From SAR202 cluster bacterium (lineage in GTDB: Bacteria; Chloroflexota; Dehalococcoidia; Lucifugimonadales; JASMAO01), in NCBI GenBank assembly GCA_030754315.1, contig JASMAO010000049.1, positions 1 to 8,518 on the forward strand: 8,518 nt of DNA, in the 5' to 3' direction. The position numbers and the translations under genes were made by a program. The notes beneath the pieces were generated by a model. It saw only the letters and a program-made list of their open reading frames with translations, searched no databases and had not been told where the DNA came from. Shown here piece after piece: positions 1 through 5,692 of the stretch. Every line of letters starts with the position of its first letter. The first letter of the stretch is position 1.

Positions 1-1
1 G

Positions 2-298
2 GTGTTAGTAACCACCGGCTCTGTACTTGCTTTAAATAAACTTACCTCAGATGGGACTTCTACAGCTTACGCAATCACTTTACTCATCAAATCAGTATTG
101 ACAGTTTGGATGTTCCTGATCATCTACTTCGAACGCCGGCGATCCAGAAAAAGAGCAATTATCCCGGAGCCCAGTCCTAGGACCTCTGGTTGGTTCAATC
201 GGACCACATCTGGGTATAACCTCATTGTACTGCTGGGTATCGTCGTATTTGGTCTATCGGACCTACTCAAAGTATTATTTGAAATTGGATTAAAGTAG
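2..298 (+). CDS. Integral membrane protein, C-terminal part (possibly CopD-like)
   Basis: The reading frame is open at the left edge, so the GTG at base 2 may be internal and the gene is treated as 5'-partial. The visible 98 residues contain two hydrophobic helices, about residues 22-43 and 72-93. A basic stretch, ERRRSRKR (44-51), and a Pro/Arg-rich loop lie between them, which places that loop in the cytoplasm by the positive-inside rule. The pattern of a Thr/Ser-Tyr-Ala segment leading into LLIKS, then a helix ending in Arg residues, recalls the C-terminal part of CopD-type membrane proteins. This is a resemblance from memory, not a demonstrated match, and no metal ligand is conserved in the visible part. 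It runs in the same direction as the Trm112-like gene 52 bases downstream and could be cotranscribed with it. Membrane location is reasonably sure; the family is not. Confidence 0.5.
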   Translation: MLVTTGSVLALNKLTSDGTSTAYAITLLIKSVLTVWMFLIIYFERRRSRKRAIIPEPSPRTSGWFNRTTSGYNLIVLLGIVVFGLSDLLKVLFEIGLK

Positions 299-350
299 AA
301 AAAAGTTGTTGGTTGCCGGAAGATAAAAACCTAACAATTGGAGCAATGGC

Positions 351-545
351 ATGAAGATGGAATTGTTGGCTATCCTAGCCTGTCCCAAGTGCAAGGTTGA
401 ACTTGATTTAACCATTGCTGAAGAGAAAAACGGGGAGATAATTGAGGGTCATTTGACATGCAAAGACTGCAACGAGATGTATCCCATTCTAAACACCATT
501 CCCAACATGCTACCGAAGGAGTTGAGAGAAACGGAGAACAGATAA
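351..545 (+). CDS. Trm112-like small zinc-ribbon protein
   Basis: This 64-residue protein has the layout of the Trm112/UPF0434 (YcaR) family. An N-terminal MELLAILACPKCK segment is followed by a second CxxC, and then by a YPILNTIPNMLP segment that is the family's C-terminal signature. The four cysteines (C11, C14, C37, C40) form two CxxC pairs expected to bind one zinc ion. The length is typical of the family. In archaea and eukaryotes Trm112 activates methyltransferases; the bacterial role is not settled, so no function beyond a probable small partner protein is claimed. GGAG at 340-343 lies 7 bases before the ATG at 351 and supports this start; a second in-frame ATG is at 357. The gene converges on folP, with 73 bases between the stop codons and no clear terminator there. 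Confidence 0.85.
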   Translation: MKMELLAILACPKCKVELDLTIAEEKNGEIIEGHLTCKDCNEMYPILNTIPNMLPKELRETENR

Positions 546-618
546 AACACGTTAGCAAATCTACCGTCGACGAGTAGTCATGGAATTAAAAATGTGGTGA
601 AGATGGCACCGAAGCGCA

Positions 619-1479
619 TCAAAATTTAGTCCACCCTCTCACTATAGCATCACTCATTTTAGCGACTCGAACCATCTCATTCACGTCATGAACCCGAACA
701 ATGTCAGCTCCACCAGCAATGGATAATGCCACGGTGGCGGCAGTACCCTCTACACGCTGATCTGCTTCCAAATTCAGCACATATCCTATAGTCGACTTAC
801 GTGAAGTGCCTAGTAGTAGAGGTTTGCGAAGAACAGTGAATTCATTCAATCGCCTGAGAATCTCCAAATTCTGTCTGACATTTTTACCGAACCCTATCCC
901 GGGATCCACAATAATTTTTTTGCCATCCACCCCAGCCTTCAGTGCTTTTTCAATAGACCGTTCAAGCGCTTTGATTACTCCTGGCACAAGATCATCATAA
1001 TCATTTCCCCCCTGATTGTGCATCAACACGACTGGGACATCGGCTTCTGACACCACATGGGCCATTTCAGGGTCACCCTCAAATGCCCGAACATCATTGA
1101 TCATAGCAGCTCCCGCTTTGATGGCTTGACGCGCTACCTCAGCTTTGTAGGTGTCTACACTGATAGGTATTTCCAGAACCGCCGAGAGCGCTTTGACGGT
1201 GGGGATCACTCGACCTAATTCTTCTTGCAGGCTGGTGGGAACAGCACCGGTGTAGACTGATGGTGGCCTGGTGGATTCTCCTCCCACATCTATAATGTCA
1301 GCTCCCATCTTCTGGAACTTTAGTCCTAGGCTAGTTGCTACTCCAACATCCGTGCCGATGCCATCACCCGAAAAGGAGTCGGACGTAACATTGATCACCC
1401 CCATTATGTATGTCCGAGAACCCCATAGGAATTCGTTTCCCCCAATGTTGGTAGTTCCAATCGTTCTGATTTCAGCCAT
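619..1479 (-). CDS. folP: Dihydropteroate synthase
   Basis: This cytoplasmic enzyme of folate synthesis joins 6-hydroxymethyl-7,8-dihydropterin diphosphate to p-aminobenzoate, making dihydropteroate, and is the target of sulfonamides. All family blocks of the TIM-barrel fold are present in order: MGVINVTSDSFSGDG (26-40, with N30 the metal/diphosphate-site Asn), DVGGESTRPP (64-73), ISVDTYK (106-112), INDV (127-130), MHNQG (153-157), VDPGIGFGK (191-199), GTSRKS (224-229) and RVHDV (262-266). The length of 286 residues is normal and nothing essential is missing. The ATG at 1477-1479 (complement) has only a weak purine-rich stretch upstream. The gene stands alone on the minus strand, divergent from the carboxyltransferase gene and convergent with the Trm112-like gene. 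No other folate gene (folK, folB, folE) is in view. Confidence 0.97.
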   Translation of the reverse strand: MAEIRTIGTTNIGGNEFLWGSRTYIMGVINVTSDSFSGDGIGTDVGVATSLGLKFQKMGADIIDVGGESTRPPSVYTGAVPTSLQEELGRVIPTVKALSAVLEIPISVDTYKAEVARQAIKAGAAMINDVRAFEGDPEMAHVVSEADVPVVLMHNQGGNDYDDLVPGVIKALERSIEKALKAGVDGKKIIVDPGIGFGKNVRQNLEILRRLNEFTVLRKPLLLGTSRKSTIGYVLNLEADQRVEGTAATVALSIAGGADIVRVHDVNEMVRVAKMSDAIVRGWTKF

Positions 1480-1612
1480 TAAATTACCGATCTTTTCTTT
1501 AATTACCCAATAGGCCTAGACATCCGTCTATAGTGAATTTGCCTTGCTAGCTTAAGCTCTATCTGCTACGGTGGAATTGGATTATTTCATGCTCGGAGAT
1601 ACTTATTCAACT
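1480..1612. promoter_or_regulatory. Divergent intergenic control region with small dyads
   Basis: This short stretch separates the divergent folP and acyl-CoA carboxyltransferase genes, so it should hold both promoters. I see no convincing sigma-70 -35/-10 pair on either strand. It contains the 8-base palindrome TAGGCCTA (1511-1518). This overlaps an inverted repeat of TAGAC (1517-1521) and GTCTA (1526-1530) separated by 4 bases. Such short dyads can occur by chance. The right part may be coding if the carboxyltransferase starts at 1571 or 1589 instead of 1613. Confidence 0.35.
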
Positions 1613-3175
1613 ATGATCTCAGAGAAAACAACTGACGAAAAGCAAGAAGAGCTTACCAAGCTTAAGGAACGCGTCCAACTCGGCGGGGGACAAGCGCGAA
1701 TAGACGCACAACACCAGCGTGGGAAACTGACTGCACGTGAGCGTATCAGCCTGCTTCTTGATAAAGAGACATTTGAGGAATTAGATTCCTTCGTTCTACC
1801 TCAGAACGAAGAGTTTGGTGCCGCAGATCAAACAGCCCTGAGTGATGCAGTCGTAACTGGGCACGGCAAGATCGATGGCCAAATCGTTTTCGTATATTCA
1901 CAGGATTTTACGATACAAGGTGGATCCCTATCAGGGGCAGTCGCACAAAAGATCTGCAAAGCAATGGATATGGCAATAAAAAGCGGATCTCCCATGGTAG
2001 GGCTTATCGATTCGGGTGGGGCCCGTATTCAAGATGGTGTAGATAGCCTCGCCGGGTACAGTGCAATCTTCGAGCGCAACGTCATAGCATCAGGAGTTAT
2101 TCCCCAAGTCTCTGTAATCCTTGGGCCTGCAGCAGGAGGAGCAACATACTCCCCTGCACTAACGGATTTCATATTTATGACACAGGGCACAGGACAGATG
2201 TACATCACTGGGCCCGACGTTATAAAGGCTGTAACCGGCGAACAAGTGAGCCTAGAAGACTTGGGAGGCGCATTTGTACATGCAACCAAAAGTGGTGTCG
2301 CTCACTTCGTATCACAATCCGAGAAGGAGTGCATCGAAGACGTACGTCGATTGTTAAGATTCCTACCCAACAACAATACAGAAGAACCTCCGCTGAATCC
2401 AAACATTGACGACCCAAACCGGCGCGATGAGGGGCTGAGAAATATAATACCCACCAATCCAAATCACCCTTACGACATGTTGGATGTGATCCACAGCACG
2501 GTTGATAACGGAGAGTTCATGGAAGTCCACCAGTTGTTCGCACCTAACGTACTAGTGGGATTCGCCCGGATTGGCGGACGACCTGTAGGGGTAGTGGCAC
2601 AACAACCCAAACACCTTGCTGGGGTACTAGACATCAACGCCTCCGTAAAGGCTGCTCGATTTGTCAGATTTTGCGACGCTTTTAACGTTCCCTTGGTGAC
2701 ACTTATCGATGTACCTGGTTTTATGCCTGGTACATCACAAGAGTACGGGGGCATCATACGGCACGGTGCCAAGCTTATTTATGCTTATGCGGAGGCAACT
2801 GTACCTAAGATCAGTGTTCTCACAAGAAAAGCTGTGGGTGGCGCATACATTGTGATGAGCAGTAAGAATCTTAGAGGTGATGTGAACTACGCTTGGCCAA
2901 CAGGATCGGTGGCCGTAATGGGCGCCGATGGAGCCGTTAACGTTCTAAACCATAGGGAACTGGCTAAAGCTGAGCGACCAGCTGAGCTTCGTGAGAAATT
3001 GATCAAGGAATATGAAGAACGCCATATGAACCCATACGTCGCAGCTAGCAAAGGCATAATAGACGATGTGATAGATCCAGCGGAAACTCGGCCGAAAATT
3101 CACAGGGCGTTGGAAATGCTATCTAATAAGCGCGAATCGTTACCGCCAAAGAAACATGGAAGCATCCCTCTATGA
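1613..3175 (+). CDS. Acyl-CoA carboxylase carboxyltransferase (beta) subunit, propionyl/acetyl-CoA type
   Basis: This subunit moves the carboxyl group from carboxybiotin to an acyl-CoA, giving methylmalonyl-CoA or malonyl-CoA. It has two crotonase-like domains. The N-terminal half carries the entry segment RGKLTARER, the oxyanion-hole motif SGGARIQDGV (134-143 from this start) and GPAAGGATYSP. The C-terminal half carries LIDVPGFMPG, TRKAVGGAYIVM and YAWPTGSVAVMGA. The length (521 residues from 1613) fits PccB/AccD5/12S proteins, and there is no zinc ribbon as in bacterial AccD. The residue after GGAY is Ile413, where propionyl-CoA-specific enzymes have Asp; this suggests acetyl-CoA may also be accepted. 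Start choice: ATG 1613 fits the family's N terminus and has GGAG at 1595-1598, though at a long spacing. ATG 1589 and GTG 1571 are in-frame alternatives with weaker support. The stop overlaps the next gene by ATGA, so translation is probably coupled. No biotin carboxylase lies nearby. Confidence 0.93.
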   Translation: MISEKTTDEKQEELTKLKERVQLGGGQARIDAQHQRGKLTARERISLLLDKETFEELDSFVLPQNEEFGAADQTALSDAVVTGHGKIDGQIVFVYSQDFTIQGGSLSGAVAQKICKAMDMAIKSGSPMVGLIDSGGARIQDGVDSLAGYSAIFERNVIASGVIPQVSVILGPAAGGATYSPALTDFIFMTQGTGQMYITGPDVIKAVTGEQVSLEDLGGAFVHATKSGVAHFVSQSEKECIEDVRRLLRFLPNNNTEEPPLNPNIDDPNRRDEGLRNIIPTNPNHPYDMLDVIHSTVDNGEFMEVHQLFAPNVLVGFARIGGRPVGVVAQQPKHLAGVLDINASVKAARFVRFCDAFNVPLVTLIDVPGFMPGTSQEYGGIIRHGAKLIYAYAEATVPKISVLTRKAVGGAYIVMSSKNLRGDVNYAWPTGSVAVMGADGAVNVLNHRELAKAERPAELREKLIKEYEERHMNPYVAASKGIIDDVIDPAETRPKIHRALEMLSNKRESLPPKKHGSIPL

Positions 3176-3381
3176 CAACACCCAATACTTCGCTAAACGA
3201 GCAACGACACAAACTATCCGCACTTATCGCATCGGTTGAGATGTTTCTTTTCGAAGAGCAACGCACCGAGAGCAATCTAGGGCCAACTCGCATGAGCGCA
3301 TGGAAATTTGCTGTATCGAACTCGTTTCTTGGCATCAACGCGAATCAAACGCCACGCGAATATTGGACTCGTCTACACTAA
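3172..3381 (+). CDS. Small protein of unknown function coupled to the carboxyltransferase gene
   Basis: I do not recognise this 69-residue protein. Its ATG overlaps the stop codon of the carboxyltransferase gene in an ATGA arrangement, which is good evidence that it is translated and that its product works with or near that enzyme. It is hydrophilic, with no membrane helix or signal peptide. Residues about 8-33 look helical. A segment SAWKFAVSNSFLG (about 42-54) and a terminal REYWTRLH contain Trp and aromatic residues typical of a binding surface. By position it could be a small accessory subunit, as the epsilon subunit is in actinobacterial acyl-CoA carboxylases, but I see no clear epsilon signature. 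It lacks the N-terminal membrane helix of OadG-type gamma subunits. Existence is likely; the role is an inference from context only. Confidence 0.65.
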   Translation: MTTPNTSLNEQRHKLSALIASVEMFLFEEQRTESNLGPTRMSAWKFAVSNSFLGINANQTPREYWTRLH

Positions 3382-3441
3382 ACTAAGCTAGGACCATCAG
3401 GCTTCCTCGGTTGATCTGTTTTCTTAACGCTAAGATACGTG

Positions 3442-3476
3442 AAAATCAGAGAATGCCTTGCCAAAAAACTGATTTT
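3442..3476 (+). terminator. Possible weak terminator hairpin after the carboxyltransferase operon
   Basis: AAAATCAG (3442-3449) and CTGATTTT (3469-3476) are perfect reverse complements, giving an 8-bp stem with a 19-base loop. The 3' arm itself ends in four T residues, followed by AATT. The stem is AT-rich and the loop long, so as an intrinsic terminator it would be weak. It lies 60 bases after the small gene's stop, where a terminator would be expected. It could also be a protein-binding dyad or chance. Confidence 0.3.
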
Positions 3477-3513
3477 AATTGGGTTGGGTGAGGTGATCAA
3501 GGAGATGTTTAAG

Positions 3514-3535
3514 CAACGTGGGGTACCCCACGTTG
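3514..3535. repeat. Perfect 22-base palindrome (likely operator)
   Basis: The half-site CAACGTGGGGT (3514-3524) is followed directly by its exact reverse complement, giving an uninterrupted 22-base palindrome with a GTAC centre. There is no loop and no T-run after it, which argues against an intrinsic terminator. Perfect palindromes of this kind are typical of binding sites for homodimeric regulators. It lies about 184 bases upstream of the pyruvate carboxylase B start. The symmetry is directly visible; the operator role is inferred. Confidence 0.6.
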
Positions 3536-3616
3536 ACACCAATTATTCTTGAGGAGTGTTGCTAGGCACAGTATCATATAACCAAGTTTTGTTTTAGCGA
3601 ATCACAAACTATCCTA

Positions 3617-3637
3617 ATTGATATTGGCATTATCAAT
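3617..3637. repeat. Interrupted dyad, ATTGATA-7-TATCAAT
   Basis: ATTGATA (3617-3623) and TATCAAT (3631-3637) are exact reverse complements separated by 7 bases, so the half-site centres are 14 bases apart. This AT-rich arrangement resembles a helix-turn-helix regulator site. It is 81 bases upstream of the pyruvate carboxylase B start codon, a place where a repressor or activator could act on its promoter. No regulator gene is visible nearby. Confidence 0.35.
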
Positions 3638-3718
3638 CCGAAGATGGAATAACATTCTGCAGATATTTGTGTTCAAATTAATTAACCCACACGGTTTTCT
3701 ATAAATTGGGATGCTCCA

Positions 3719-5605
3719 TTGTCGAGTAGTCGACTAAAAATAACCGATACAACTTTTCGCGACGCGCACCAGAGCTTGATGGCAACACGTCTCCGTACAG
3801 AAGAGATGGAGCCCATAGCAGAGATGATGGATTCATCTGGGTTCCATTCCCTTGAGGTCTGGGGCGGTGCCACATTCGATGCCACCACACGGTTCCTAGC
3901 TGAGGATCCGTGGGACCGGTTAAGAACCTTCAAGCGTCTAATGCCGAAGACACCACTGCAGATGCTACTAAGAGGTCAAAGCCTCGTTGGATATCGCAAC
4001 TATGCCGACGATGTTGTGAAGGCATTCGTAGACCGATCCGCCGAAGTCGGAATCGACGTATACCGGGTTTTCGATGCGCTTAACGATGAAAGAAATCTGG
4101 AGACTGCTGCAAACGCTATCAAGAAAGTCGGCAAGCATCTACAGATGACTATCTGTTACTCGACCACAGAGGAAGGTCGTATGGGTGGCCCCATTTACGA
4201 CCTTGAGTACTTCATCAAACGTGCACAGGCTTTTCAGACTATGGGTGCCGATAGCATCTGTATCAAAGATATGGCGGGGCTGCTAGCTCCTTACGATGCA
4301 TACGACCTTGTAGGCAGTCTAAAGTCAATGCTGGACCTCCCGATCCAGCTACATACCCACTACACAAGTGGAATGGCATCTATGACGGTGCTGAAGGCAA
4401 TAGAAGCAGGGGTAGATGTCATCGACACCTGTTTAGCACCGCTAGCCCTCCGAACCTCTCAACCGGCAATAGAACCGTTACTGGTGTCTCTCAAGGGCTC
4501 TGAAAGAGATCCTCAACTGCAACTGGCACCCATGCTAGAGATGGGGGACCATCTAGAGTCGGTTCTAATAAAATATAGAAACCTCCTAACGAGCACCAAG
4601 GCATCAGTGGTCGACGCAAGAGTTTTGAGTCATCAGATACCAGGTGGCATGGCGAGTAATTTGGCTTCTCAACTCCGGGAAGCTGACGCACTCGACAGAC
4701 TGCAAGAAGTTCTTGCTGAAATTCCTATAACTCGGGCTGAGCTAGGATTTCCTCCTCTGGTGACACCTATAAGCCAGATGATCGGTTCTCAGGCAGTCAG
4801 CAATGTGCTATTTGGTAAATATTCTATGATCTCCGGTCCAATCAAGGACTATATCTTTGGCCTCTACGGCCGTCCACCCGCTCCTGTTCAAATCTCAGTT
4901 GTAGAAAAAGTACTGGACGGGTATGAACGTGGACAAGAACCATTTACTGGCCGACCTGCTGATCTATTAGAACCAGAAATGCCTGACGCAAGAAACGCGA
5001 TCAAAAACATCTCTGACGACCCTGATGATGTATTAACGTATGCGCTTTATCCAACTACAGGAATGAAATTCCTGAGAATTAAGCATGGATTGGATCCTGT
5101 GCCTGATGAAATGAGACCACACGATGCAACTGGTGAACCAACACGAGATACTCTGGTTTCCAAGCCATTTAAGAGTGCTGATTTTCCAAAGAGTGCCCGT
5201 GCACGCGCTTTCAACGTCCATCTAGGAGAAGAAGTTTATCAAATTGAAGTTGATCCTATCCAAGTCGACCCCGAGAGATCCAAGTCCGGCACTAAATTTA
5301 CTGGGGCTGAGACACCGACATCTACAGGCCATAAGGCTTCCTCCCCTCTTGGCTTGGATCCAGGGGATATAGGCATTGAGGCCCCGATGCCAGGCTTGTT
5401 ACTGCGACACACCGCGACGGTTGGACAGGGTGTAAGGGCCGGCGATCCTGTGGTTGTACTTGAAGCAATGAAAATGGAGAACTCACTAACCGCCCCCATA
5501 GATGGAAAGGTGAAGTCGCTACCCATGGCCGAGGGCTCCTCGGTGGTGAAAGGAAACATATTGGCGGTCATAAGCCCTCTTGCTCAGGATACGGTCGGGA
5601 AATAG
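3719..5605 (+). CDS. Pyruvate/oxaloacetate carboxyltransferase with fused biotinyl domain (PycB/OadA-type)
   Basis: This protein exchanges a carboxyl group between biotin and pyruvate/oxaloacetate. The carboxyltransferase TIM barrel opens with DTTFRDAHQS (10-19: R14, metal ligand D15, Q18). It continues with GGATFD (D54), LLRGQ (R85), IKDMAG (K183, the Lys carbamylated in the family) and the metal-binding HTH (H212, H214). VTP with T349 matches the catalytic Thr of pyruvate carboxylase by spacing. A conserved segment near GLYGRPPAPV and an FNVHLGEEVY stretch (from 498) lead to a biotinyl domain, about 552-622, with EAMKMEN; K585 is the biotin site. At 628 residues it has the PycB/OadA length and lacks a biotin carboxylase domain. 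The TTG start is the only one available after an in-frame stop at 3683, and GGGAT at 3708-3712 precedes it. Neighbouring isocitrate and malate dehydrogenases favour an anaplerotic pyruvate carboxylase B subunit. No OadB/OadG pump genes are adjacent. Confidence 0.92.
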   Translation: MSSSRLKITDTTFRDAHQSLMATRLRTEEMEPIAEMMDSSGFHSLEVWGGATFDATTRFLAEDPWDRLRTFKRLMPKTPLQMLLRGQSLVGYRNYADDVVKAFVDRSAEVGIDVYRVFDALNDERNLETAANAIKKVGKHLQMTICYSTTEEGRMGGPIYDLEYFIKRAQAFQTMGADSICIKDMAGLLAPYDAYDLVGSLKSMLDLPIQLHTHYTSGMASMTVLKAIEAGVDVIDTCLAPLALRTSQPAIEPLLVSLKGSERDPQLQLAPMLEMGDHLESVLIKYRNLLTSTKASVVDARVLSHQIPGGMASNLASQLREADALDRLQEVLAEIPITRAELGFPPLVTPISQMIGSQAVSNVLFGKYSMISGPIKDYIFGLYGRPPAPVQISVVEKVLDGYERGQEPFTGRPADLLEPEMPDARNAIKNISDDPDDVLTYALYPTTGMKFLRIKHGLDPVPDEMRPHDATGEPTRDTLVSKPFKSADFPKSARARAFNVHLGEEVYQIEVDPIQVDPERSKSGTKFTGAETPTSTGHKASSPLGLDPGDIGIEAPMPGLLLRHTATVGQGVRAGDPVVVLEAMKMENSLTAPIDGKVKSLPMAEGSSVVKGNILAVISPLAQDTVGK

Positions 5606-5692
5606 TGTTGCAAGGTAACGGCTAAATAAGACAGCAACTCGATTTGTTAATAATCTAAGATGTGAACTATTCGAAACTGGGAGGATTGAGTT

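Larger units (their letters stand above)
3382..3718 (+). promoter_or_regulatory. 337-base non-coding leader region upstream of the pyruvate carboxylase B gene
   Basis: No gene of normal length is visible on either strand here. The region is AT-rich, especially from about 3590 on, and contains three separate dyad symmetries (3442-3476, 3514-3535, 3617-3637), listed individually. It separates the acyl-CoA carboxyltransferase pair from the pyruvate carboxylase/isocitrate/malate dehydrogenase run. It therefore probably ends the first transcript and begins the second. No confident promoter hexamer pair was identified. A TATAAA at 3700-3705 lies too close to the start codon to be convincing on its own. 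Confidence 0.5.

Noticed and set aside
546..618. Terminator between the Trm112-like gene and folP
   Set aside because: Only the 8-base palindrome CGTCGACG is present near 565-572, with no stem of useful length and no T-run.
3123..3338. 71-codon minus-strand frame opposite the small coupled gene
   Set aside because: The plus-strand frame has the ATGA overlap with the upstream gene; the minus-strand frame has no comparable support.
3514..3535. Palindrome as an intrinsic terminator
   Set aside because: There is no loop and no T-run after it on either strand; an operator is the better explanation.
3700..3705. TATAAA as the -10 box of the carboxyltransferase gene
   Set aside because: No -35-like hexamer lies 16-18 bases upstream and it would leave almost no leader before the TTG at 3719.
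5239..5571. 110-codon minus-strand frame opposite the biotinyl domain
   Set aside because: It mirrors the conserved EAMKMEN region of the carboxyltransferase; no independent start signal or family pattern was seen.
3719..5605. Sodium-pumping oxaloacetate decarboxylase alpha subunit (OadA)
   Set aside because: The sequence alone cannot exclude it, but no OadB or OadG membrane subunit is adjacent, and the neighbours favour pyruvate carboxylase B.
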